23,406 nucleotides of DNA, taken from the NCBI GenBank assembly GCA_005786915.1, contig SYCM01000120.1:1-23406 (forward strand), given 5' to 3'. The stretch's first letter is position 1. The number at the start of each line of letters is the position of its first letter. Positions 1 to 6,190 of this stretch are shown one piece after another. This DNA comes from Bacteroidota bacterium. GTDB taxonomy: Bacteria; Bacteroidota; Bacteroidia; Flavobacteriales; Schleiferiaceae. The position numbers were made by a program, and so were the translations under genes. The notes beneath the pieces were generated by a model. That model saw only the letters and a program-made list of their open reading frames with translations. It was not told the origin of the DNA and searched no databases.

Positions 1-1
1 G

Positions 2-343
2 GACGAAGATCAAAGTTTCTTAGTGCAAACAATATACGGCGTAAAGAAGAATGTACTACAGCAGAAAAAAAGAACGATGTACAAGAATTTCAGAAATGAA
101 TATGAAGTGGATAATCTAACCACGCAATATCACAAATTCAGTATTCAGCGAACGGACTCAGTAATCACTATGGAATGCGACGATGAAGTACTCATATCCA
201 TAGGGAAATCTAATAAGAGATTTAAATATTTGAAAGATCCGGTTTATTTAATGATCAACAACGGTGCATGCTGTGCGAAAGTTGATAGCGATACCGCAAA
301 CTCGATATTATATATTCGAAATCTTAGTATCCAGGAACTATGA
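2..343 (+). CDS. Hypothetical protein, open at the left edge
   Basis: I do not recognise this product. The reading frame is open to the left edge, so the true start may lie outside the window; internal candidates are GTG at 23 and ATG at 77. The visible part is about 110 residues of mixed charged and beta-prone sequence, with no membrane segment and no clear catalytic motif. A Cys pair (GACCAK) lies near the C-terminus. The stop overlaps the next gene's ATG in an ATGA arrangement at 340-343, so the two genes are probably co-transcribed and translationally coupled. Codon use is AT-rich, like the next gene and unlike everything after 1196, which suggests a different origin from the neighbouring core genes. 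That a gene is present is fairly safe; its function is unknown. Confidence 0.6.
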   Translation, partial: DEDQSFLVQTIYGVKKNVLQQKKRTMYKNFRNEYEVDNLTTQYHKFSIQRTDSVITMECDDEVLISIGKSNKRFKYLKDPVYLMINNGACCAKVDSDTANSILYIRNLSIQEL

Positions 344-1086
344 AAGGGTTGATCTTGCTATTGGGTTTGATGTGTTTTAACCGCGAAGTCCGTGCTCAAC
401 TAAATTTATCTCAGCAATATTCAACGGGATTTGGGCAGACAGCCTTAGCGCTTCCAAAAGGGGCCAAACTGCATCAAAATTTGTGGATATTGGGAAATCA
501 CCTTGAGTATGGAATTACGAATACTACATCTATTGGATTAGGGGTGATACCAATGTATTTTAAGCAGACGGGAATACAGTTTTTTAGTGCGATAAATCTT
601 GGCCAGACCTTTAAGTTCAATGAACGTGAATCCCTAAAATTGAGTGCTATTGGTGGCGTTAATTATTCACCGAGATTTCCAGGATTAAATGATTACGGCG
701 GATTGATTGCTTCATATTCCCGAAAATTCTCAAGATATGATTTGAGTACCATTAGTTATGGTTATTTTGTATCATCCGTATATTATCCGCCGTTTGCACA
801 TCAAGTATCCATTAATTTTAAGCATGCTTTTAAAAATACGCGGATTGGGGTAGAGGTAAGCGCAGGTTTCAGTTGGTCGCATTCTGATTGGGGGCTTCCT
901 GAATGGGGTACAATTTGGCATATCTATCATGCAAGACCAGCGCTGATAATCACTAAAAAATTCAGTGAGAATAATTCCCTATTTTTTGGTGCTTCAGGAA
1001 TTAAACATTCGGCATACACACCAATTGATGGGGTTAAAGAATTGGTATTCGTTCGTCCCGTGTTTGGTGGCGCCCATTACTTTTAG
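340..1086 (+). CDS. Secreted, probable outer-membrane beta-barrel-like protein
   Basis: A 248-residue protein of unknown specific function. It begins with a short basic and hydrophobic signal peptide (MKGLILLLGLMCFNREVRAQ) with likely cleavage at A-Q. Cys12 follows Met and is not a convincing lipobox. The mature part is rich in aromatic, Gly and Ser/Thr residues in alternating pattern, with repeated strand-like blocks ('GITNTTSIGLGVIPMYF', 'SLKLSAIGGVNYSP', 'RIGVEVSAGFSWSH'), and ends in an aromatic residue (GGAHYF). This is typical of a small outer-membrane barrel. Its start codon overlaps the stop of the preceding gene. The coding sequence is much more AT-rich than the rest of the window. 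No enzymatic function can be assigned, and the barrel assignment is inferred from sequence character alone. Confidence 0.7.
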   Translation: MKGLILLLGLMCFNREVRAQLNLSQQYSTGFGQTALALPKGAKLHQNLWILGNHLEYGITNTTSIGLGVIPMYFKQTGIQFFSAINLGQTFKFNERESLKLSAIGGVNYSPRFPGLNDYGGLIASYSRKFSRYDLSTISYGYFVSSVYYPPFAHQVSINFKHAFKNTRIGVEVSAGFSWSHSDWGLPEWGTIWHIYHARPALIITKKFSENNSLFFGASGIKHSAYTPIDGVKELVFVRPVFGGAHYF

Positions 1087-1101
1087 TTGATAGAATCGCT
1101 G

Positions 1102-1119
1102 AGACTTATCGAGAAGTCT
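1102..1119. terminator. Weak hairpin after the AT-rich gene pair
   Basis: AGACTT (1102-1107) pairs with AAGTCT (1114-1119) across a 6-nt loop, 16 nt after the upstream stop codon. There is no proper T-tract, so termination activity is doubtful. The rest of 1087-1195 holds nothing recognisable except a palindrome at 1192-1203. Confidence 0.25.
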
Positions 1120-1191
1120 TTCATGCGTTGGTGTGGTCTCAACATCTTGGGCCTTGAAGTTTTTGTGAAATATTTGAGTTGCTGGCAGCCC

Positions 1192-1203
1192 GTAGCTAGC
1201 TAC
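1192..1203. repeat. 12-bp perfect palindrome at a composition boundary
   Basis: GTAGCTAGCTAC is a perfect self-complementary sequence. It overlaps the stop codon of the O-methyltransferase gene (1196-1198, minus strand). It sits where the AT-rich sequence to the left changes to GC-rich sequence to the right. Its role is unknown. Confidence 0.5.
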
Positions 1204-1840
1204 CGAGTTTGCGCGCCACCATAATCCCGTCCCTAAACGGCAAAAGCTGGTGCTCCACCCGCGGGTCGGCGGCCACGTGCGCATTGTAGGCGCGCAGCGC
1301 ATCGGTTTCGTGGTCGTGCACGCTGGGGTCGGCTACTTTTCCGCTCCAAAGCACGTTGTCGGCGAGAATGAGTCCGCCCGGACGCACCCGGTCCACCACC
1401 ATTTCGTAGTAGGTGAGGTAGTTCTCCTTATCGGCATCCAAAAAAACGAGGTCCCAGGTTTCGTCGAACTGCGGAATCAGCTCGCGCGCGTCGCCCACCT
1501 TGAAATCCAGCTGCGCAGCATACGGCGAGTCGGCAAAATACCCGCGCACCCGAGTCTCCAGCTCGGCGTTCACGTCCAGGGTCACCAAACGGCCGTCGGG
1601 CAAAAGGCCTTCGGCCAGGCACAGCGCGGAATACCCCGTGTAGGTCCCCACCTCCAAAATGCGGCGCGGACCCACCATCTTGCTGATCAGGCTCAAAAAC
1701 CGACCCTGCTGGTGCCCGCTGCACATGCGCGGCATGAGCACCTGCTGCCAGGTTTCGCGCTCAATTCGCTCGAGAAGGGGCGAGGGTGGCGCCGTAAAAA
1801 GTCCGGCGTAGTCGTCGATTTCGGGAGGCAAAAATTCCAT
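1196..1840 (-). CDS. Class I SAM-dependent O-methyltransferase, COMT-like
   Basis: A 214-residue methyltransferase of the catechol/caffeoyl-CoA O-methyltransferase-like family (methyltransf_3 type), predicted cytosolic, transferring methyl from S-adenosylmethionine to a hydroxyl. Motif I is ILEVGTYTGYSA (about 61-72) and the SAM-ribose-binding acidic end of beta2 is VTLDV (86-90). The divalent-metal site is well conserved: D135 in FLDADK, and D161-N162 in ADNVLW. Length is normal for the family. The ATG at 1838-1840 is the only sensible start and lies 6 nt after the stop of the upstream M16 protease gene, so it is the distal gene of the serS-lipoprotein-DUF4286-M16 run. The substrate cannot be read from sequence; bacterial members act on small phenolics, and some relatives act on tRNA. 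Confidence 0.9.
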   Translation of the reverse strand: MEFLPPEIDDYAGLFTAPPSPLLERIERETWQQVLMPRMCSGHQQGRFLSLISKMVGPRRILEVGTYTGYSALCLAEGLLPDGRLVTLDVNAELETRVRGYFADSPYAAQLDFKVGDARELIPQFDETWDLVFLDADKENYLTYYEMVVDRVRPGGLILADNVLWSGKVADPSVHDHETDALRAYNAHVAADPRVEHQLLPFRDGIMVARKLGS

Positions 1841-1846
1841 GGGCCG

Positions 1847-3097
1847 TTACTCAGAAAGCGTCCCAAGGTAGCGCAAACGGCTGATCCCCGCGGGATCAAA
1901 CATGCGTTCAGCCACGTCGCGAAGCTGCGCCACCGTCAGCGAATTCACCTTGGTCACCAGTTCGTCAAAGCGGTCGATGCGGTCGTACACCAACAGCGAC
2001 TTGCCCAGCCCGGTCATCAGGCCTTGTCCGCTCTCTTGGGCCAGCGCCATCTGCCCGAGCAGCTGCAGCTTGGCCTGCTCCAAGGCGCGCGGAGTCAGAC
2101 CCTTGCGAAGCGCTTCCAGCTCCTTGCGAATCAGCCGTTCGGCGCGGTCGACCGTCTCGAGGTCGGTGCCCGCATAAACGCCCCAATGCCCGCCGTCGGC
2201 GTAGGCGTTGATGAAGCTTTCGATCTGGTACGCGATGCCGTGGCGCTCGCGAATATTCATATTCAACCGGCTGTTCATGGCGGGGCCGCCGAGCACGTTG
2301 TTCAGCAAAACGGCCGCCGTGTAGTCGTCCTCGTGCACCGACGGAGCCTCTCCGCCCAGCACCAAATGGCTCTGGTTGATCTCCTTGTGCACGCTGACGT
2401 CGAAGCGCGCGGGCTTGGGCGCGACCACGCGCAGGGGCGCGGAGCCTCCGGCGGTCCAGGTTCCGCCAAATTCCTCGGCGAGCCGCGCGAAGCGGGCCAC
2501 AGAAATTCCGCCCACCGAACTCAGCACCGCATGCTCGGGCCGGTACAGCGCCCCGATGAAGCGAAGCACGTCGGAACGCTCAAAGCGCGAAACCGTCTCG
2601 CGGCGGCCCAAAATGTTCATGCCCAGCGGATGGTCGGGGTAGAGCAGCGCGTCGAACTCGTCAAACAGCGCCTCCGAAGGATTGTCCTTGTAGCCGTCCA
2701 TCTCGTCGAGAATCACCTCGCGCTCCTTGGGCACCTCGCGCTCCGGAATCGACGCGTGCTGGACAATGTCAAACAGCAGCTCCATGGCGCGGCGGTAGTG
2801 CTCCACCATAAAGCTGGCATACAGCAGCGTGTCTTCCTTGCCCGTGTAGGCGTTTAACTCGCCGCCCACGCCTTCCAAACGGCTCAGCACGTGAAACGCT
2901 TTGCGGCGGGCCGTGCCCTTAAAAATCAAGTGCTCGGTAAAGTGGGCGAGGCCCTCGTCGTCGCGGGTTTCGTCGCGAGAACCCGCCTTGAGGTGCAGGC
3001 CAATGTGGCCCGTGGGCGACGCGGTGGGCTGGTGCACCCAACGCAGGCCGTTGGGAAGGGTGGCGACCACAAAGTCGGGTCGGCTCGGCGCTCCCAT
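1847..3097 (-). CDS. M16 family zinc protease, single-subunit type
   Basis: A 416-residue peptidase of the mitochondrial-processing-peptidase-like M16B group. The inverted zinc motif HxxEH is intact at H52-F-T-E55-H56, with the distal Glu ligand expected near E132 in REVILDEM. The C-terminal half carries the second M16 domain with the substrate-binding Arg/Tyr signature (SRLNMNIRERHGIAYQIES), so both half-sites are on one chain, as in homodimeric bacterial M16B enzymes. I see no signal peptide (it starts MGAPSRPDF), so it is probably cytoplasmic, unlike the secreted M16 pair at 6191-9544. It lies 1 nt after the DUF4286 gene and 6 nt before the O-methyltransferase gene, indicating co-transcription. 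The physiological substrate is unknown; the family degrades or processes peptides. Confidence 0.93.
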   Translation of the reverse strand: MGAPSRPDFVVATLPNGLRWVHQPTASPTGHIGLHLKAGSRDETRDDEGLAHFTEHLIFKGTARRKAFHVLSRLEGVGGELNAYTGKEDTLLYASFMVEHYRRAMELLFDIVQHASIPEREVPKEREVILDEMDGYKDNPSEALFDEFDALLYPDHPLGMNILGRRETVSRFERSDVLRFIGALYRPEHAVLSSVGGISVARFARLAEEFGGTWTAGGSAPLRVVAPKPARFDVSVHKEINQSHLVLGGEAPSVHEDDYTAAVLLNNVLGGPAMNSRLNMNIRERHGIAYQIESFINAYADGGHWGVYAGTDLETVDRAERLIRKELEALRKGLTPRALEQAKLQLLGQMALAQESGQGLMTGLGKSLLVYDRIDRFDELVTKVNSLTVAQLRDVAERMFDPAGISRLRYLGTLSE

Positions 3098-3098
3098 G

Positions 3099-3434
3099 CT
3101 ACAAACTCGGTGGGGTAACGGGGCCTTGAAAGGACGCTACGGTGCGCAGCAGCGTGCGAAAGGCGAGGGCTTTTTGGCCAAACTTCGCGGCGGACTTGGC
3201 CTGAAGTCCCGGCGCGTGAAGCTGCTGGTAGAGCTGCAGGTCTTCAGGGTCGCTAAAGCGGTACTGCGCCGCATAGGTCGTGCCGCTGTCGCCCTCCACC
3301 AGGACCTCGTGCAGGGTGGCGTCGACAAACATCCCGGTGGCGAGTACCTCGGGAATGTGTTCCGTCCGCATCCATTCCACCCAGGCCTCGTGCACGGAGT
3401 CGTCTACGCTGATCGTTACGTTGTAGGTGTACAT
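3099..3434 (-). CDS. DUF4286 family protein
   Basis: A small 111-residue protein beginning MYTYNVTISVDDSVHEAWVE. The pattern of an N-terminal beta strand, a W-x-x-W(M) helix and 'HIPEVLATGMF' is characteristic of DUF4286, a family common in Bacteroidota. The ferredoxin-like alpha/beta fold expected for such proteins fits the alternating strands and helices. The biochemical role is not established. The gene starts 3 nt after the lipoprotein stop and ends 1 nt before the M16 start, so it belongs to the serS-downstream operon. I see no membrane segment or signal peptide, and nothing suggests truncation. Confidence 0.85.
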   Translation of the reverse strand: MYTYNVTISVDDSVHEAWVEWMRTEHIPEVLATGMFVDATLHEVLVEGDSGTTYAAQYRFSDPEDLQLYQQLHAPGLQAKSAAKFGQKALAFRTLLRTVASFQGPVTPPSL

Positions 3435-3437
3435 CGC

Positions 3438-3995
3438 TTACTTTCCCGCGGAATCCCAGTTGTCCCACAGCTTTTGAAAGTGCAGGTCGAGGCTGTCGTT
3501 TTGGCCGAGCACGTAGCGGACCTCGTCCAGGCGCGTGTGCAGCGTCGCCAAAAGCGGAAGCACCGCGTTTTTTTCTTCTTCTAAGGCCACGCGGACTGAG
3601 TCCTCTGAAATGAGCCGATTCGACCAGTCGTGGTGCAGGGCCTCGAGTTGGTTGCGCGACTGGACCAACTGGCCGTCCCATTGCTCGCCGCGGCGTAGCG
3701 ATTCGAACTTGAACAGCGCTCGGTGGCTGTTGCGCAGCCAATCAAAGTCCACCCTAAAAATGACCTCGCGACTCGCGTCGTAGGTTTTGGTCTTGGCGAC
3801 GTCGATGTGCCGTTCCATGCGGTTAAAGGCCGTCATGAATTCGGCGCTGTCGAGGGCCTGCAGCACCTCGTACGACGAATCGACCGTGGTGCGGAGCGCA
3901 GAAATTTCGTCGCCGAGGGGTCCGCGCCGACCGCAGCCCACCAAGCTGAGGGCCGCAAGGCCCAACCCCACGAGGCGAAGGCTTACTGAATCCAT
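3438..3995 (-). CDS. Small helical lipoprotein of unknown function
   Basis: A 185-residue predicted lipoprotein. A basic and hydrophobic leader ends in a lipobox L18-V19-G20-C21, so it should be lipidated at Cys21. The residues after Cys (GRRGPLGDE) do not resemble the acidic surface-export signal described for some Bacteroidota lipoproteins, so a periplasm-facing location is more likely. The rest is almost entirely amphipathic helix with many Glu, Arg, Leu and Trp residues, consistent with a helical bundle or coiled coil. The start overlaps the end of serS by 13 bp, and the next gene begins 3 nt after its stop, so it is translated as part of the serS transcript. I do not recognise a named family. 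Confidence 0.75.
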   Translation of the reverse strand: MDSVSLRLVGLGLAALSLVGCGRRGPLGDEISALRTTVDSSYEVLQALDSAEFMTAFNRMERHIDVAKTKTYDASREVIFRVDFDWLRNSHRALFKFESLRRGEQWDGQLVQSRNQLEALHHDWSNRLISEDSVRVALEEEKNAVLPLLATLHTRLDEVRYVLGQNDSLDLHFQKLWDNWDSAGK

Positions 3996-5257
3996 TCAAA
4001 ACCGGTGTAGGGCACGAGCGCCTTCGGAATCCGAATGCCCTCATGCGATTGGTTGTTCTCGAGCAGCGCGGCCACCACGCGCGGCAGGGCCAGCGACGAC
4101 CCGTTTAAGGTATGGGCCAAGTAGGGCTTGCCGTCGGCCTCGCTGCGGTAGCGCAGCATGAGGCGGTTCGCTTGAAACGTTTCGAAGTTGCTCACCGAAC
4201 TCACTTCGAGCCAGCGGCCCTGCGCAGCCGACCACACCTCAAAGTCGTAGGTCAGGGCCGACGTAAAGCCCATGTCTCCCCCGCACAGCCGCAGCACGCG
4301 GTACGGCAGCTCTAGGGCCTGCAGCAGCCGGGCCACGTGGTCCACCATTTCGTCCAGGCGCTGGTACGACTTTTCGGGATGCTCGACGCACACGATTTCT
4401 ACCTTGTCGAACTGGTGCAGGCGGTTGAGTCCGCGCACGTCTTTGCCGTACGAGCCGGCTTCGCGCCGAAAGCAGGGGCTGTAGGCCGTCAGCTTGACGG
4501 GCAGCTCGGCCTCGGGCAGAATTTCGTCGCGCAGCATGTTGGTCACCGGCACCTCGGCGGTCGGAATCGCGTAGAGCTGGTCCTCGCCCACGTGGTACAT
4601 CTGGCCGTCCTTGTCGGGGAGCTGCCCTGTGCCGTATCCTGAAGCCGCGTTCACGAAGTGCGGAGGCTGCACCTCGAGGTAGCCAGCCTGGGTGTTGTAG
4701 TCCAAGAAGAACTGTATCAAGGCGCGCTGCAGTCGGGCTCCCTTGCCGGTGTAAAACGGAAACCCCGCTCCGGTCACCTTCACGCCGCGTTCAAAATCGA
4801 TCAGCTTGTAGCGTTCCGCGAGGTCCCAGTGCGGAACGGCGTCCGCCGCCAGCGACCATTCGGGATTCCACTCGGCGACCACCACGTTGTCTTCGGCCGA
4901 CTTGCCCGCCGGCACGCTGGTGTGGGGCATGTTGGGCAGGCGGAGGAGCTGTTCGCGCTCTTGGCCCTCGAGCTGCTCGAGCTCCGCCGCCAGCAACTGA
5001 ATGCGGCCCTTGATTTCGGTCGTGCGGGCTTTGATTGAATCGGCCTCCTGCGCGCGTCCGTCGCGCATTAATCCGCCGATTTCCTTGGCCAGGCGGTTCG
5101 CTTCGGCCTGCAGGGTTTCGGTTTCGGTTTGTATGCTTCGGCGCTGCTCGTTAAGGGCGAGCAAGGCGTCTACGGCCGGCTTGGCGTCGAGGTTGCGCTT
5201 GGCCAACGCGGCGACGACGGCTTCGGGTTGGGAACGAAGTGTAGATAAACTGAGCAT
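3983..5257 (-). CDS. serS: Seryl-tRNA synthetase
   Basis: Class II aminoacyl-tRNA synthetase that charges tRNA-Ser (and tRNA-Sec) with serine in the cytoplasm. The 424-residue product has the N-terminal antiparallel coiled-coil tRNA-binding arm (about 35-105, rich in Glu, Gln, Arg and Leu). The catalytic core follows, with motif 2 around 'CFRREAGSYGKDVRG' and motif 3 'NGSSLALPRVVAALLENNQ'. The TxE serine-binding loop appears as 'IPTAEVPVTN'. I chose the ATG at 5255-5257, giving MLSLSTLRSQPEAV; a TTG 18 nt further upstream is possible but does not fit family N-termini. A perfect TAnnTTTG -7 box lies 15 nt upstream inside the tail of the rpmA terminator, so serS probably heads its own unit. The lipoprotein gene overlaps its 3' end. 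Confidence 0.97.
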   Translation of the reverse strand: MLSLSTLRSQPEAVVAALAKRNLDAKPAVDALLALNEQRRSIQTETETLQAEANRLAKEIGGLMRDGRAQEADSIKARTTEIKGRIQLLAAELEQLEGQEREQLLRLPNMPHTSVPAGKSAEDNVVVAEWNPEWSLAADAVPHWDLAERYKLIDFERGVKVTGAGFPFYTGKGARLQRALIQFFLDYNTQAGYLEVQPPHFVNAASGYGTGQLPDKDGQMYHVGEDQLYAIPTAEVPVTNMLRDEILPEAELPVKLTAYSPCFRREAGSYGKDVRGLNRLHQFDKVEIVCVEHPEKSYQRLDEMVDHVARLLQALELPYRVLRLCGGDMGFTSALTYDFEVWSAAQGRWLEVSSVSNFETFQANRLMLRYRSEADGKPYLAHTLNGSSLALPRVVAALLENNQSHEGIRIPKALVPYTGFEWIQ

Positions 5258-5272
5258 GGTGTTGAATACGTA

Positions 5273-5280
5273 CAAAACTA
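5273..5280 (-). promoter_or_regulatory. Predicted -7 box of the serS promoter
   Basis: On the minus strand this reads TAGTTTTG, a perfect match to the Bacteroidota -7 consensus TAnnTTTG, ending 15 nt before the serS ATG. I see no clean TTG at the -33 position. The box lies inside the T-rich tail of the rpmA terminator. Confidence 0.45.
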
Positions 5281-5282
5281 CA

Positions 5283-5312
5283 AACCCCCTGGCGCCGAAG
5301 CTTCAGGGGGTT
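5283..5312 (-). terminator. Rho-independent terminator after rpmA
   Basis: AACCCCCTG (5283-5291) pairs perfectly with CAGGGGGTT (5304-5312), a 9-bp GC-rich stem with a 12-nt loop. On the minus strand the stem is followed by the T-rich tail TTTGTAGTTTTG. It begins about 20 nt after the rpmA stop and should separate the ribosomal-protein genes from serS. Confidence 0.85.
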
Positions 5313-5333
5313 AGTAAACTTAAAAGAACCGAA

Positions 5334-5606
5334 TTAAGCCTCGCCGCCCTCTGCAAAGGGAACGACCGAAACGTAGCTCTTATTTCCGGCTTTCTTTTGG
5401 AACTCCACGATTCCCTCGCTCAGGGCGAAGAGCGTGTGGTCCTTGCCAATCCCCACGTTGGTACCGGGATTGTGTTGGGTACCGCGCTGGCGAACGATGA
5501 TGGAACCGGCCGCAGCGGGTTGACCACCAAAGATTTTCACACCCAGTCGCTTCGAAGCTGACTCGCGTCCGTTCTTGGAACTACCTACACCTTTCTTGTG
5601 TGCCAT
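5334..5606 (-). CDS. rpmA: 50S ribosomal protein L27 (bL27)
   Basis: A 90-residue large-subunit protein whose N-terminus reaches the peptidyl-transferase centre. The signature MAHKKGVGSSKNGRESASK, the 'GVKIFGGQ' block and the 'IVRQRGTQHNPG' block are unmistakable. The N-terminus begins directly with MAHKKG, so there is no cleavable prosequence of the kind described in Firmicutes. It lies 12 nt after rplU in the standard rplU-rpmA order and is followed by a strong terminator. The C-terminus is slightly extended (VVPFAEGGEA), which is within family variation. Confidence 0.98.
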   Translation of the reverse strand: MAHKKGVGSSKNGRESASKRLGVKIFGGQPAAAGSIIVRQRGTQHNPGTNVGIGKDHTLFALSEGIVEFQKKAGNKSYVSVVPFAEGGEA

Positions 5607-5618
5607 GGTCTGATCAAA

Positions 5619-6038
5619 TTATTCGGCAGCCTCAGTTTTGGCCGCCTTGGTGGTTTTCTTTTTGGGCTCTGCAGCTACCTCTTCGGTGGCTTCAACTTTT
5701 TTCGCAGTCGCTTTCTTCTTCGCGCCCGACAAGCTGATGTCGGTGACCACGATTTGGCTAAGGGCTTGGCGGTGACCGTTTTTCTTTTCGTAGCCCTTGC
5801 GGCGCTTCTTTTTAAACACGATCACTTTGTCACCTTGGAGGTGCTTGAGAAGGGTAGCGGTTACTACTGCTCCTTCGATAACGGGGGCGCCAACGCTTAC
5901 GGTTCCGTGGTCGTCAGCCAGCAGAACGCGGTCGAATGAAATCGACTCGCCTTCTTGGCCTGCCAAGCGGTTCACGTACACGCGCTGATCTTTTTGCACT
6001 TTGTACTGCAGCCCTGCTATTTCTACAATTGCGTACAT
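5619..6038 (-). CDS. rplU: 50S ribosomal protein L21 (bL21) with charged C-terminal tail
   Basis: Large-subunit ribosomal protein that binds 23S rRNA. I chose the ATG at 6036-6038, giving MYAIVEIAGLQYKVQKDQRV, the canonical L21 N-terminus; the frame is open a further 72 codons upstream but that sequence is not L21. The 139-residue product has the core domain to about residue 104, including the basic 'FKKKRRKGYEKKNGHRQ' signature. A tail of about 35 residues follows, rich in Lys, Ala and Glu and absent from the roughly 103-residue E. coli protein. It is the first gene of an rplU-rpmA unit, with a -7 box 21 nt upstream. Confidence 0.97.
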   Translation of the reverse strand: MYAIVEIAGLQYKVQKDQRVYVNRLAGQEGESISFDRVLLADDHGTVSVGAPVIEGAVVTATLLKHLQGDKVIVFKKKRRKGYEKKNGHRQALSQIVVTDISLSGAKKKATAKKVEATEEVAAEPKKKTTKAAKTEAAE

Positions 6039-6059
6039 AACGAATTTTCTTAGGGGCTG

Positions 6060-6067
6060 CAAAGATA
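6060..6067 (-). promoter_or_regulatory. Predicted -7 box of the rplU-rpmA promoter
   Basis: On the minus strand this reads TATCTTTG, a perfect TAnnTTTG match ending 21 nt before the rplU ATG. No clear TTG lies at the expected -33 distance. Confidence 0.5.
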
Positions 6068-6160
6068 GGATAAAATCTTTGACTTCGATTGGTAGTGGTC
6101 CCAAACAATTTCCTCCTCCCTTGGTAAGATTCTTGGACGGCATTGCAACTAACCCCTTCG

Positions 6161-6168
6161 TATCTTCG
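6161..6168 (+). promoter_or_regulatory. Possible -7 box for the M16 pair
   Basis: TATCTTCG is one base from TAnnTTTG and ends 22 nt before the ATG at 6191. A TTG at 6142-6144 or 6133-6135 could serve as the -33 element, though neither spacing is ideal. It lies in the 152-bp gap between divergent rplU and the M16 genes. Confidence 0.35.
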
Positions 6169-6190
6169 ACCTCCTTTACCAAAAACCGAC

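Noticed and set aside
994..1302. A 102-codon minus-strand frame spanning the composition boundary
   Set aside because: It overlaps the ends of two better-supported genes and shows no recognisable content.
1250..2857. A 535-codon open frame on the plus strand, antisense to the O-methyltransferase and M16 genes
   Set aside because: It crosses two well-conserved genes and their gap, its translation has no recognisable motif and is biased to His, Arg, Val and Gln, and such frames are expected opposite GC-rich coding sequence.
1196..3097. A toxin or defence role for the DUF4286-M16-methyltransferase run
   Set aside because: The genes follow serS in a tight housekeeping-type operon, with no nuclease, sensor or mobile context to support defence.
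5255..5275. TTG start at 5275 for serS
   Set aside because: The ATG at 5257 gives the family-type N-terminus MLSLSTLR; the TTG would overlap the -7 box.
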